A DNA stretch of 64,000 nt from Aspidapion aeneum (Eukaryota; Arthropoda; Insecta; Coleoptera; Brentidae). The notes below the pieces were generated by a model. The model was not told the DNA's origin, did no database searches, and saw only the letters and a list, made by a program, of their open reading frames with translations. Location of the stretch: NCBI GenBank assembly GCA_963576565.1, contig OY755044.1:47759134-47823133 (forward strand), written 5' to 3'. This document shows positions 22,095 through 33,879 of the stretch, in pieces. Position numbers and translations under genes: made by a program. Position 1 is the first letter of the stretch. Each line of letters opens with the position of its first letter.

Positions 22095-22177
22095 TGTGTG
22101 TCGATTTAGATCTTGATTTTGTGGGAAAATCCATGTTTTAGGGGTAAATCTTCAGTCCCCCCTTGCGGACGCCACTG

Positions 22178-22999
22178 ACTCTGCACTGGATAAGAAGATA
22201 AGTTAAGGGGCACCTTACTGGGCTTTTAAATATCTACCGCTTTAAGGCGCTTTGTTTTTCAAAAATCGATTACTTTATGTATAATTAGAAAAAACTAATG
22301 AACGGTTCTCAAAAGCCCATCAAAACAAGGCGCGCTCGAATCATATTACCTATGTATATAAGCGCTCAAAAGATGTCCCTCACACAAAGAAAATTGATGT
22401 GATCAAGAGTTTTTCTCAAAATTGCAAACAATATTTATAAACCTAGTCTCATTTTAAAACTTAAAAGAAATCCCCCTGTATAACACTTTTGTTATATAAT
22501 AGGATGCTTTATGTTTGTTTTATGTGTATGTACTAAACTTTAAAAATTTCAAACTGGCCAACATGCTCCTTTCATTTCAAATCCTATTGTTAATAATAAT
22601 AATAAAGAAAAACTACACTTACCTCTCAAATTTTGGTATTAGATCCAACTTTTGCTGATGCATGCATTAACTTTTTTACCCATATTTTTTGAGATTCTGA
22701 ATTGCTGAGAAAACTAGAAAATCGATATCTCTTGTCTGATGTATTACAACAGCTAATTAGGAAACAGGAATAATTTATTTTATTAAAAATTTATGGTTTC
22801 GAAATAAGCACTTGGTTTTCTGTTGACTTTTATTTGAAACTTTTTGACAAATAAAAACAAACATGACATGCTTTGTCAGTTCATTTCAGGTCGCTAAATC
22901 AGTGCAGCGATTTTGAGTGACTTTCGGTTTTTCCTATTAATTAAATTACCGCCGTTCATTGTAAGATAAAGAGCGCTAGCTTAATTCTCTTTCTAACAA
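22178..22999. other. AT-rich non-coding
   Basis: No reading frame, repeat or element could be supported. Confidence 0.35.
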
Positions 23000-23692
23000 T
23001 TGTTAGAGTATAGACCGATGTTTTGTCCTTTTATTTTAAAAGACATTGATGGGCTTGTCTCCCAAAGGTGCTCACAGAATCATACAAAATACAGGTTTTA
23101 AGTATTTATACTCATTTGAGGAAATCCTAAATAACAATTTCTGTGATCTATCTATCTAGAATAATAAGTTATCTACAGTGGTGTACAGAGCCTAGTTATT
23201 CATTTTTTATTTTGTATATTGTATTTTATAGCTATATTTTGTAATAATAAGTACCTTTTTAAAATAAACTTTGTATGGATGATGTCTGCAAAAGATCTTT
23301 GAATTTTAATAGTATAAATGCTATATTTTTTATATTGAATGTATCTCTTGTATTCTAGGTTGGTTTACTCATGCCAATACTTTTTTTAAAACTTTTTTAC
23401 TATTATTATTACTTTTTTTTAAATTTATTTTGTTTGTTTGTCTGTTTTTTTTTTACTTTAGACTTATGCCTTTAACTTAAGAATACCTATCAAGTTGAAC
23501 TAAAATTAATATTAAGTTTTCAATTTTTCCTCTAGGTTAAGTGCTCTATATTTTTTTAAGTATCATAATGACCTTATCTTACATACTACATTTATTTTTA
23601 AGTTTTTTTTTTGCTATATAGGTATTTAAGCTTTGTTAATAAGAGTTTATATTCTTGAACAATAAAGCATGTTTGAACTGAACTGAAAAAAA
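23000..23692 (+). mobile_element. LINE 3' untranslated tail, plus strand
   Basis: This ends with caataaagcatgtttgaactgaactgaaaaa at 23659-23690, the AATAAAG plus short-repeat (TGAAC)n ending typical of insect CR1/L2-like LINEs. Upstream is T-rich and shows no protein. The 5' limit is uncertain. Confidence 0.5.
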
Positions 23693-23964
23693 AAATCACG
23701 ACTATGAATAAACTACTCTACTGTACCATATCTTTTTTTAATGCAAATGATGTGTAATTTGAATTCTTTTTTTTTATTAAGTCCCAAGGGGGGTCCCAAT
23801 AATGGTTAGGTTGAAGGGGTAACCTCCAAGCTAAAATTTGTACATGTATTGCTAGTAATGCCATGTTAATCTTGGGGTAATGCCAATAAATTTGTAGTAA
23901 ATTTGCCAAGTATGCCATAAGCTGTTTCCTCCTCAGGTAATGTATGATACCTTACAGAATTTGA
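23693..23964. other. Non-coding, no element recognised
   Basis: A minus-strand frame at 23718-23918 has no domain and is not supported. Confidence 0.3.
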
Positions 23965-24168
23965 CACCAGATTTATAAATGCAGTTTGTGTCTGCAGTTG
24001 GGAGTTTGGAAATACGGAAAACACTCCAGGATTAAATGGTCAATTAAAAACTAAATAAATGTAGTAAATTCCTGTATTTTAAAAGTAGATGGAAAATTTA
24101 CAAACTCCCAACATAAAGTTTGGTTATCTCTCCACTGTGGACACAAACTGCATTTATAAATATAGAGT
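23965..24168. mobile_element. Hairpin MITE (~200 bp)
   Basis: atttataaatgcagtttgtg (about 23970) is matched by its reverse complement at about 24143-24163. A second pair, gggagtttgg...aaat and atttacaaactccc, lies inside. It is non-coding. Confidence 0.72.
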
Positions 24169-25491
24169 TAGACCTTATGATTGATTTTTATTGATCATGT
24201 CAAGGACTTGGAATGCTGGGTTTAAACAAATGAAAATTAAAATAAATATAAACATTAAAATAAAAATATTTTGCTGTTTATACAGCCAAATAAAAATAAA
24301 TTTTTATCACTGTTTTTGTAAAAAAAACACTGTAAAAGCATTTTTATGTTTAACCACTGGCTTTTTAAAGTTGAATTGCTTAAAAATTGTCCTAAAAAAA
24401 AATTAAATTCTACACTAAAACAACACAAAAGATGTGAAAGTTGGCCAAGTTTTATTTTTATTTTTATCTAGTTCTGTAAAAACACTTGCACAGTTTTCCA
24501 TTGTGCGTAACTTTCATTTTATTTTTTTATGGCTAATAATGCAGAGGCCTTAGTGATATATCTTTGAATTAAAGTGTTAAGTTGAGGAAATAGTCCATTT
24601 TATGGTGGAGTGATAGGTTCAGTCAAATGAAACTCTAGGGTCTTTCTCCACTAAAGTGTTAAGCCCAAATCATATTGTTGTTATCTGCAGAGGTTTTTTT
24701 ATGTGCTGGGTGGAAAAAAAATATGCCACTTTAGTCAAACTCAGTATGTAGGTACATGGGCACAATAGATCCATTTGTGGTCACAGTGCATGGAGGTCCA
24801 GTAGGGTCTGCCACGACTTTCGAATACAATACCCCAATACCCCAACTTTCTGAATTAACCCAGCATAAAATTTATAGACCTAAATCTCAAGTCAATCAGA
24901 GAAAACTGGAATTGTTGGTTTCCTAGCCTTTCTACTATTAAGGTGGATTGTCAGTTCTTTCGACAAAAAAACTCCATGTCACACCCATTATAGAAAACGG
25001 GCTCAAATAAAGAAAATGAGATTAGGAACCCCAGTCTATTCTAAGGGCCATCTCCAAGGGCGTGACACTTTGCAGTTTGAACTTTATAAAAGTAAATCAT
25101 TCCAACAAATGGTTATTATCGAGGTTATTATAATAATAATTTTAGAAGTAGTTACTCACCATTGTAATTTTATTTGATTTTCCTCAAAATAAAAATAAAT
25201 TCACAATTTTTTTCACTGAGGTGATCAAAATAATCTTAAAAAATGTTGACCAGAGACAAAATAAATTTCTCTATGATGTTGACACTTCGCTTGTCAGTGG
25301 GTAAATACACGAGAACCTAGCTATAAAAGTCACTTAACGAATACACTGGCGCGCTATATTTCACCAGAGATAATTGAGAGGACGTAGAAGAATAGTATTC
25401 TTGTGCTAAGTATGGTCATAAACTAATTTATACTCGTTTCTGGTATGGTAAATAAACAAGATATCATATTCAAAATCGGATTATTATTCGA
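24169..25491. other. Non-coding, with a possible I-like LINE 3' fragment
   Basis: At about 24765-24815 cacaatagatccatttgtgg and a following cacagtgcatgg block resemble the 3' end of the I-like LINE at 40445-41238 (cacaatagacccactggtgg). No protein is seen. Confidence 0.35.
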
Positions 25492-25849
25492 ATGATCAGT
25501 CGAATGGCTTACTATGTACGTACTATGTACGTGCATCCGACGTATTTTGGACGAATGTCCGAAATTAAACGTAAAATGTACGTACTCCAGACGTACATGG
25601 TATGTATATGTAGTGCCGAAAATGTACGTACCCTAGACGTCCATGGTACGTACATAGGACATCAAATTAAAATAAAGAAAGGGGAGGATAAGAACTAGGT
25701 ATCATTTAAAACAATTCCGACTTCCTGAACATTCCTACTTTAGAGTGGATCGTCCAGTTTTACCTCGAGGCTACATAGGTTTAAAGTTTATTTTGCTTGA
25801 TTTAATATGTAAGTAATATTTCTCTAACAATGCCGTTAAATGTTACCTA

Positions 25850-26435
25850 TAGTTGATGTTGTATTAAAGTGACACCGCGTCATCAAAACCTTGATGGGCG
25901 GGAAGGGAGTAGAGGGGTACATACAGTGGCACGCACTTCCTTTAATTTTTTTATTGATATTGATTCCCAAAATGAGGCACTGCACTAATTAGTCATTAGC
26001 TTACTATTTTACTTGCTTTTTATTGATGTCTTCTTCTAAACGATTTCATTAGAAAGGAACATATATACTATTACCTGGTTGTTACGAACATATTATTGAT
26101 TTAGCAGGGCTTTGACGTTTTCTATTCGTTATTGTTTTGACAGTATGTCAAATCATGACGGAGCTTTTCACAAAACAAATTACCGTTTTTGCAACTAAAT
26201 CAATATTTGCGCACATTTTAATATAATTTTGGATCCTCTTTTATGTTTCGGATCTTTATTTATCAGGTAGGTTCATTGGTCGTAGTGTTTTATGTTTCGA
26301 ACATTAAGCCCCGACCGGCACACTGCATGTACAAAGTGAAACACTAATTTTTTAAGGCTTCTTTACTTAAATTTTGCCGCAGAATTTGGTTTACCATAGC
26401 TATGACGCGGTGCCACTTAAATAGAACATCAACTA
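25850..26435. mobile_element. Mariner-like MITE with TA target duplication
   Basis: Its terminal repeats TAGTTGATGTT..TATT.AAGTG and the matching right end AACATCAACTA extend ~35 bp, including caccgcgtcat. TA flanks both ends (25848-25849, 26436-26437). The other arm of the host foldback lacks it and reads aactagtatac there, confirming an insertion at TA. Confidence 0.85.
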
Positions 26436-26720
26436 TAGTGTACGCCATCTATTAGCAAAATCCTTTGTTAAATATTTAGAAGCGCATTCTTAAAATGAAC
26501 GTAAAATGTACGTACTATATACGTACCTAATGTACGTACCATGGACGTACACCTTTGTACGTCCACAGTACGTACCTTATTAGTCCCGAGAAGTACCGAC
26601 TTAAAAAGTACGTAAAATGTACGTAGCTAATGTACTATGTACGTACACAATTGTACTTACATATATCGACGTAAAATGGACATAAAATGTACGTGTACGT
26701 CCCTGACGTCTCTGGGACGA

Positions 26721-26991
26721 AGTGTGCTGTCTGGGATGAGAATTTGCATCTGCCATGTCAGGAGCAATAGAAATGCGGAAATCAATAGAGATCGCATGCG
26801 CATTTCGACTTATTACACCCGATTTTGAGGGTGTACTCCTTCCCATACATTCAGGAATTCATACACAGGAGTGGGAAACGACATTCGACGCGCCATGGGA
26901 TGAGGTTGTCTTGGCGAGCGCCACGTGGCAACCGAACCGGCCGACTAGCGGTAAGTTTATAGGAAACACGCCCGGTACGGCAGTAGAGTGA
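26721..26991 (+). other. GC-richer open frame with a splice-donor-like end
   Basis: An open frame from ATG 26755 (MSGAIEMRK...) continues through THTQEW-like GIHTQEWETTFDAPWDE and ATWQPNRP to GCG|GTAAGT at 26950/26951, a consensus donor. The composition is richer in GC than the surroundings. I do not recognise a domain. It could be a captured or host first exon, or an internal part of the ACGTAC element. The two words GTGCTGTCTGGG near here and near 31936 argue for the latter. Confidence 0.3.
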
Positions 26992-27167
26992 ATAACGGCT
27001 AGACAGTTTTAATTCAATACATATACATGAAATATGTTAAAACTGCTTAATGTTGTTAATGAAATAAAATATTTCAAGTGTATTTTCTTAACTAATGAAC
27101 TATATTGCTGATTTTTTCGTTCGTTGGTTGAAAACAAATGTTCACTTGTACATTTTATTCTTTAAAG

Positions 27168-28028
27168 TAGGGTGATCATATATGTGTTTAGCGTAAAACG
27201 AGGAAGTCAAAGCCGAGACCAACAAACACAGTCAAAGACAAAAAAGCCGGATTTTCGATACAAAACCGGACAGTTTGAAAAATCGTCCTAAAAAAGTTTG
27301 ATATAATTTTAAAAAATCTCTTGTGACCGAAAAACGTGAATTTGCATAAAAACCAATAAAAAAACCACCTTGAAGAAACTTTGACCGAAAGGGCGCAACT
27401 AGCCGAGCCCTTTGCATAAAGGAACTACTAAGCAAACAAAATAGGTTGGAAGAGGGCGAAAAAAATTGCTCTAAGAAAAAAGATATACTAAGCATACAAA
27501 ATAGGTTGGGGGAGGGTACCTTTTGAAAAAATTTGCGGTACAGAAAAAGATACGGAACAAAATGGTGACGCAAGTCAAAATTTAAAACAGAATGAAGCAC
27601 TTTTCGTACAGACAGTTTCTGCAATAAAAATATTAAAGGAGTAAAAAAAATTGTATCGGTATCAAAATTTTCGTAAAAATTTTTACTTGTCGGAAAACAA
27701 TACACCAGAGAAAAATATTTATAGAAAATAATCAAAAAGAGATGAAAAAAAAAACTACTTTTGGCTAAAAATGCCGCCACAGAAAAAGAAAATAGGTTTG
27801 GTTTTCTCGTGACTTTAATTAGTTCGCTCCTGATAAATATGCTCATTGCGTTTGCTGGACTATATTTTAGGTTTGGGGGGCTAAACAGCCTCAACCATCC
27901 CTAGGTTGCGATCTTGGATGACTAAAAATAAAAGGTCTTTGGTCTCTAAAAAGCCGGACGAAAAAAAACCCGGCCGGGCATTTTCACTTTGTCCAAAAAC
28001 CGGACTTTATTTGGACGTATGGTTCAAC
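27168..28028. mobile_element. Candidate DNA transposon relic with GGGTGA(T/C)CATA-type ends
   Basis: The left end tagggtgatcatatatgtg and the right end acgtatggttcaacc are loosely inverted (ggttgaaccatacgt). This style of terminus is common in insect DNA repeats. Many ccggac/gtccgg words occur inside. The 220-codon minus-strand frame within (27232-27894) is repetitive and Phe/Leu-rich and is not a credible gene. Confidence 0.35.
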
Positions 28029-29829
28029 CGAACCGAACCGAACCTATTTAAAGGCGCAATTTTGTACTGGAATACGAAGCGGCTCAAACGTTAAATTTGG
28101 CCCTGGCTATTTGTTTGCGCGCCGCGTGGCTTGGTAGGCCGTGGGATCGCAATAAGGCGGTCACTGTGACGTAGCACGGCACCCCGACACAAAATAAGAT
28201 TCTGGAACGTACTACCATTTAATCTAATCGTGTCATTCACTCAACTTACACATTACTATTCGATTATTTACCATCTCTTTTTAAACTAATGTATTAGTAA
28301 GGGCGCTTAAGAATCTTAAACACTCATGAGTTTATTAACCAAACAGTGGTCCACTCGTTTTATTTACCAAACTCACACATTGCCATCCAACTATTTGCTC
28401 TCTCTTTTTAACTCAAAGTAGTGGGACGGGCGCACCCAATCTAAAACAGTCTTGGGATTATTTTGCAAATAGAAGTGTTTATATAATGTCATTTTGACAA
28501 TCAATGTCAATCGTCTTTATTTTAGCAGTACACAGTGGGTTCGCGAACCTGATTTGTCGCCAAAAATGGTAAAATTAAAAACATACTGAAACTTCTGAAT
28601 ACCTTTACTAAAAAACAGTAGATAGTCTAGTAGGCCTTGAAAAAAACTATGATTTGATTGACGCAACTTGAAGAAGAAGAAGTGTCATTTTTCCTTTCAA
28701 AGGAACGCGTTAAAGTAGCATATTTGTATGGCGATTTGATTCAGATTTAACGTCATTTTGTGACAATATTATATTGTAAATTATATTTAATTATTATTAT
28801 AATATTATATTGTATAAAATTGGCATAAAATAAATTTTGCAGAGGGAGGTAAGTACCTTTTAAACCTGTACATTTTGATTCCAATTTTGATGTGTAGACA
28901 GGTAGACAATGGTTTTTGCTTGAGATTACTGAAATTTTATAAAAATATAGATTTCTTATAAATGTTGAACAAAACTTTTGCTTCATTAACCGTTTTCTTG
29001 AAATTTTGATTTTCATAAAGAGTACATTTCTTTCAAAAATTATATTTTAAAATCTGCTGCCACAAGTCGCCCATATGATAGAAATTATTAATTTACTAAA
29101 CAGGGATTTCTTCGAGAAAAACGAGTTTTATATTAATCATATACAACAAAGCATGTCAAACTTGACAAAAGTGCTTGTCTTTTATTTCTAAAGCACTTTG
29201 GGCTAACTTAAACAAATAAAAATAGAAAAAATATATATTAATAAAAAATACAAATAATGTAAAGAATATTCAAAAATTAAAAAGTTAAAAATAAAAAAAA
29301 AATTATGTTCAGTATGACACGTCATTTTAAAGATAATTTTATACTAATTTCAAAAATTAAATATAAAGGTCACTCCATAAAAAATACCAACTGCAATATC
29401 TCAACAATCAAAAATTTACAGATGAAGTTAACTTTAACAGCTGGATTGTTTATGAAGAAAAATAGATAAAAAACTCTTAAGGTAAACGGTTCTATTTTGA
29501 ATCATCAGCAGTTTACCAAACCTGACTTTTAACAAACTAATATAAAAACGTGAACGCTTTAAAAATATTTATTTTATTGGACTTAAAAACACATTTATCT
29601 AGAAAAATCATTCTTATCTGATTCTGCAGTCGTTAAACTTGCATGTTCTTATCCGCTACAAAGTTAGGGTTACGTTCGTATAATTTTCTAGTTTTTGGTA
29701 CAGCCAAAGAATAATACCGTTTAACTCTTTTTAATATTTTTAATTTTTAGTTTGGTTTTTAGATTATATTATTATGCAAAGTCCTCATCCTTCCAACGCA
29801 GCTTTGTTAATTACACGGTGAGCTCAATT
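28029..29829. other. Non-coding AT-rich stretch
   Basis: There is a short (CCGAA)n run at 28027-28046. Two related blocks (tcactcaacttacacatt near 28235 and ccaaactcacacattgcc near 28365) suggest a diverged ~130 bp duplication. No gene was identified. Confidence 0.4.
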
Positions 29830-30086
29830 TAACCAGTACCAAGTTTAACACAAATCGGTTCATAAATAGTATATTCTATAATGAAAATTTTGGTTCCGCC
29901 ATGCTAGTTTTTTTTGTTTGAGTAAATTATTATAATAAGCGACGTTAAACACCGCAGAGTTTCAGATTTAATACATATCGGTTCATAAATGTTAAAGTTC
30001 TCCATTTCGGATCTGCCACGATATTTTTTTTAGGGTTAAGTCAGAATTCTTAATTATCGGCTTTATACACCCCAAAGTTCCAATTT

Positions 30087-30166
<80 letters not shown>

Positions 30167-30310
30167 GCGACTTTAGACTCGCCAAAGTTCCAAATTTAAT
30201 ACCTAATGGTAAATAAGTTTTTTTTTAAATTTAAGTCAAAAATCAATTTCATACTTATCGGTTTATAAATAGGAAAAACTTCGCCATTTTGTAGCCGCCA
30301 TTTTAATTGA
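29830..30310 (-). repeat. Diverged copies of the 'cggttcataaat...ccgccat' satellite
   Basis: Repeated words cggttcataaat, aaagttccaaatttaat and gccgccatttt recur at ~110-150 bp intervals. Their reverse complements make up the array at 58600-59770. The array here is interrupted by an AT dinucleotide run. Confidence 0.65.
30091..30159. repeat. (AT)n microsatellite
   Basis: About 34 uninterrupted AT units. Confidence 0.97.
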
Positions 30311-30758
30311 TTATTACTTTTTTCTCATTTTAAAACAAAATATTGTTACAAAACCTATTTTTCTAATTTTGGTCCAAAATTAGGTTCGGGAGCCCATTGT
30401 GCAGCGCTATGAGTTGGACAGCAATAAAAAATGAGCTGTGCTTTAAAAAGAGGTGCAAATGATTATGTTCCAAAATTACAATTCATGTCGGGGCGCAAAT
30501 TTAAAGCTACGTCATGAGTCAGCGCCTAATTGAACCGGCCAGCGCCGATCTATCGACCGTCCCCGGTCAGCGCCTGTCGTCCCAGGGACGTACAGTTTAT
30601 GTCCATTTTACGTCGGTACGGTAGGACCAAAAAAATTCGTACTATGTACGTACAATTGTGTACGTACATAGTACGTCCCCTAGCTACGTACATTTTACGT
30701 ACCTTTTACGTCGGTACTTCTCGGGACCAATAAGGTACGTATTATCCACATACAAATG

Positions 30759-30959
30759 AGGAGCTTGCGTTCAAAAGCGGCTATATCCGTTTTTTTGCCA
30801 ATGTGCTTTTTTTGCGATTTTCGGTTAAGTTTCACAAGATCTATCAACCGGCACGTTCATTTGTGTGCATCAAAAAAGGCCGACTTTATATGCGAAGTTT
30901 TTTTCGATTCCTGAACATTTTTTCGAAATGGATATAGCCGCTTTTGAACGCAAGCTCCT
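30759..30959. mobile_element. MITE with ~30 bp terminal inverted repeats
   Basis: aggagcttgcgttcaaaagc plus ggctatatcc at the left is exactly inverted at the right (ggatatagcc, gcttttgaacgcaagctcct). The 200 bp insert sits in the inner arm of the ACGTAC element. The target duplication is unclear. Confidence 0.88.
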
Positions 30960-31091
30960 ATGTGTATGTACATAGTACGTATACATTATAGGTACGTACA
31001 ATTTACGTACATTTTACGTTGGCAATTCTTGGGACCCATAAAGTACGTACTGTGGACGTACATATGTGTACGTCCATAGTAGGTACGTATA

Positions 31092-31357
31092 CAGTCGCGG
31101 ATCCAGGATTTCCGGGGGGAGGGGCCAAAGTGGCAGCAAATATCAAAATATGTTTTATAAGCGGTTTTTGATAGATCTGGTGTGTGAAATTTAATATATA
31201 AAGGAGATTTATGGCGCCGCAGACGAATTAAAAAAAAATTAAACAGAATTTGTGACAAAATTTAAATAATTGATGCTGCTAAACTACAAAATAGGTTATA
31301 CGTCTGGGAGGGGGGGGGGTGCCCGGGCCCCTCTGCCCCCTCCTGGATCCGCCACTG
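31092..31357. mobile_element. hAT-like MITE, 266 bp, with 8 bp target duplication
   Basis: It is bounded by the exact 8 bp duplication TACGTATA (31084-31091 and 31358-31365). It begins CAGTCGCGGATCCAGGA and ends TCCTGGATCCGCCACTG. The 8 bp duplication and CAGTG-type termini fit the hAT superfamily. G-rich and C-rich runs sit just inside the ends. It is non-autonomous; a fragment with the same end lies in the cpb intron. Confidence 0.92.
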
Positions 31358-31849
31358 TACGTATATAGTACGTAAATTTTACGTTCATTTTAGAATCATT
31401 TAACAAAGGATTTTGCTAATAGATGGCGTATACTAGTTAACATTTAACGGCATCGTTAGAGATATATTACTTGAATATTAAATTAAATCAAGCAAAACAA
31501 ACTTCAAACCTATCATGACTTCGAGCCTCGAGGTAAAACTGGATGATCCACTCTAGAGTAAGAATGTTCAAGCCGGAATTATTTTACATGGTACCTGGTC
31601 CTAATCCTAAACTTTCTTTATTTTAATTTGATGTCCTATGCATGTACGTACCATGGACGTCTATAGTACCATGTACGTACCTAGCACGAGTTTTTTACGT
31701 ACATAGTACGTACATTCGTCCAAAATACGTCGGATGTACGTACATAATACGTACTTCTTTACATCCATGGTACGTACAAATCAAAGGAAAATAATGGCTC
31801 AAGTTACGTCCCTACGACGTATATATATGGAAATAAGTCCAAAAATGTA

Positions 31850-31930
31850 CGTACTATGTACGTACACTACGTCGCAGAGTTACGTACTATGTATGTACAC
31901 TACGTCGCAGAGTTACGTACTATGTACGTA
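31850..31930. repeat. Short tandem duplication in ACGTAC-rich DNA
   Basis: tacactacgtcgcagagtta followed by cgtactatgta is repeated head-to-tail with a ~35 bp period at the right end of the ACGTAC element. Confidence 0.7.
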
Positions 31931-32154
31931 ATTTGTGCTGTCTGGGTCAGCAGTTCTCACTTATGGCGTTGCAATCATTCCGCCGTGGGATGGGGCAGAT
32001 ATGGAGGCTCTACATTCAACACCCCTGCCGAAGGACGACACTGAAGTCAACAATTTTGTTTAGTTCACTGTGTTTTTATTCAGACGTTCGGTAACCATTG
32101 GAATTGAACCTGTAAACACTCGATTGTTAAGCTTAGCCACATGCCCTTTATATT
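31931..32154. other. Non-coding flank
   Basis: The word gtgctgtctggg opens this stretch. No gene is seen. Confidence 0.35.
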
Positions 32155-32315
32155 ATCAAGCCTGATTCTTCTTTGAATGGCAACATCAGTTTTGAAGGCT
32201 GACAGAATAAAAATTTTTACTATTTTGAAAACAAAGCAATATAAGCTGACAAGAAAATAATGGAAATGTCAGCCTTCGACAGTGTTGGATTTCGAAGAAG
32301 GATCGATCTTGTTAA
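32155..32315. mobile_element. Hairpin MITE (~160 bp)
   Basis: gattcttctttgaa and tttgaaggctgaca on the left pair with tgtcagccttcgac and ttcgaagaaggatc on the right. It is non-coding. Confidence 0.6.
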
Positions 32316-32788
32316 TCTAAGGGGGTTGTGGCTTAAGCCTTAGCGTACGTCTGATGTATGATTTTTTCTATTTCCAAAAATCACAGATATATAATTGCAG
32401 AATATGTTCTTATTGGTACAAAATGTCTCTGAAACTTAAAAATGTGGTAGCAGCAGATAAAATAAATCCAAAAAATAAGTGGTCAAAGCTTTTCCTTTAC
32501 TTCTTTGCAAGGGAAGAAAGTTCCCTTGTATAAGACTTTTCTACTTTTTCATTATCTATGGTTTGGGCGCCAACTTCACACCAGTGACTAATCTGTTTTA
32601 CAATGCGTCTGCGCAAGAGAATCATACGATTCTGTCATCATATTTTTCTGTCAGTTTTATTTGTTATTTTATTAAGAACGGGTGTGTTTAAATTTTTTTA
32701 ATACATTAAAGTCGCCATGAAAAAACAATAGAAAGTCACAAAGAAACGGTGCTTTTGTATTTATTTATTAGTATTTGGTATTTTCCAG

Positions 32789-32895
32789 TCGTAAGCATAA
32801 ACGTAATGCGCAGGAATCCCGACAGGACTACTAATGCAACCTCAAGAATGTGGTGTTATTTTGGATTCCTTTTCCTTGGGATTTGTGTCTGTGCA
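32789..32895 (+). CDS. Probable first coding exon with signal peptide
   Basis: The exon lies between a pyrimidine-containing acceptor (tattttccag, ends 32788) and a consensus donor GCA|GTAAGTAAAC (donor 32896). The ATG at 32806 opens 30 codons: a basic start MRRNPDRTTNATSR, then MWCYFGFLFLGICVCA, a hydrophobic stretch ending in a small-residue pattern typical of a cleavable signal peptide. A second Met at residue 15 could also start the peptide. It ends in phase 0. It would direct a secreted or membrane protein; the mature part must be encoded further downstream and I could not identify it. It could be fortuitous, but acceptor, start, hydrophobic core and donor together make a real exon more likely than not. 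Confidence 0.55.
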
Positions 32896-33290
32896 GTAAG
32901 TAAACTTTGTTCACATACAAACATTTAATTCTAGAATTTAATAAGAGAAAGTGTAAAGTCAATTTTTACTCATCTAGATAGAAATACTAACAATGTTAAA
33001 ATTAAAGAAGAATATTATTCTTCCTTTTTAATGCACAAACAAAAAAAAGTGTTTAATGTGTGTTTATGCCTAGGTGTTTGGGTGTATGCATTAAAAGATG
33101 ATTTAACTGAAAACTGTAAGAACCAATAATTATAAAACTAATACTTATAGAACATTCTAAAAGTACTTGGGGTCAATCAAATGGCATATCCCGGCCCTAA
33201 TCTTGGGAGGGGTAATTTACTCAAACCAGTAATCACCCTCTGGGTAAAATGTTTTTTTTTGTAAACATGATTAAGTAAAGAATCACATAT
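32896..33290 (+). other. Putative intron, non-coding
   Basis: AT-rich sequence follows the GTAAGT donor at 32896. No further exon is seen. Confidence 0.35.
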
Positions 33291-33879
33291 ACAGTGTGTC
33301 CCATTTTCGATGGGATTAAATGGGAAACTTGGTTATTATTAAAGATATTGATTTTCTGATTGCACCTTACCGTGCTCTTTTTTTGAGGGGGAATACAGGG
33401 AGTTTTTAAAAAAATTGTATTTTTAATAATCCCTTGTATCTTGCTTATTTTGCGAGATACTTTTATTCTGTAAAAACATTTTTATGGCAACTTTTTTAGA
33501 AGAAAATAATGACATTGTCAATTTTTTAAAATATTGTTTAGTTTTTGAGATATGGTATTTATCATAAAAAAATGAAATACAGACCTGGATTTTTTTTTTT
33601 ACTATTTTGATTGGTTTCATGCTAGTATTATCATAAAATAATACAAATTTAAAAATTTTTTTGTTTTAAGGTAAAAAAAAATATTTAATATTTAAAAAAA
33701 AAATTGGTCGGGTCCTGGATATTTCCAACATAAATATAAACTAAAAATGGCTAGTTGAACAATTTTTAGTTTAACTGTTTTGATACTTAGCATATTAAAA
33801 TGGTTTTACGTTAATTTACAGATTTATTTGAAACAAAGTCTACGAAAAATACAAAAAAAAAACAAATTATAAAAAATAA

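Larger units (their letters stand above)
20526..22177 (-). mobile_element. LINE remnant between two hAT-like terminal words
   Basis: The left edge cagtggtgtatgcagaaatg and the right edge ttgcggacgccactg look like ends of a hAT-type CAGTGG inverted repeat, but the flanking 8 bp do not match, so one transposon is not proven. Between them lies a minus-strand non-LTR retrotransposon piece ending in (TTTGAA)n at about 20627-20643. It is interrupted at 21559-21737 by ~180 unrelated bases. Confidence 0.6.
25492..31760. mobile_element. Long ACGTAC-rich inverted repeat element (about 6.3 kb)
   Basis: Left outer arm 25492-25849 pairs with about 31400-31760: cgacgtattttggacgaatg against cattcgtccaaaatacgtcg, ggacatcaaattaaaataaa against tttattttaatttgatgtcc, and cctcgaggctacat against gagcctcgagg. 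Inner arms (about 26436-26720 and 30580-31420) consist of imperfect tacgtac words joined by short spacers. Several smaller elements are nested. A gtgctgtctggg word occurs near 26727 and again near 31936, possibly marking an end. No transposase frame was recognised; the middle (27000-30540) is mixed DNA. Confidence 0.72.

Noticed and set aside
27232..27894. 220-codon open frame on the minus strand
   Set aside because: It is very rich in Phe, Leu and Ser, with an internally repeated segment (PNLFCMLS and SNLFCLLS), and comes from AT-rich repeated DNA. No domain or homologue-like pattern.
28022..28046. Telomere-like repeat (CCGAA)n
   Set aside because: Three to four units only, and it is not the usual insect telomere repeat TTAGG; found next to mobile elements at three sites.
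30091..30159. Possible origin or structural element in the AT run
   Set aside because: A simple (AT)n microsatellite explains it.
33423..33620. 65-codon minus-strand frame in the foldback arm
   Set aside because: It lies wholly in an arm whose inverse is also present at about 40000; Lys-rich and without pattern.
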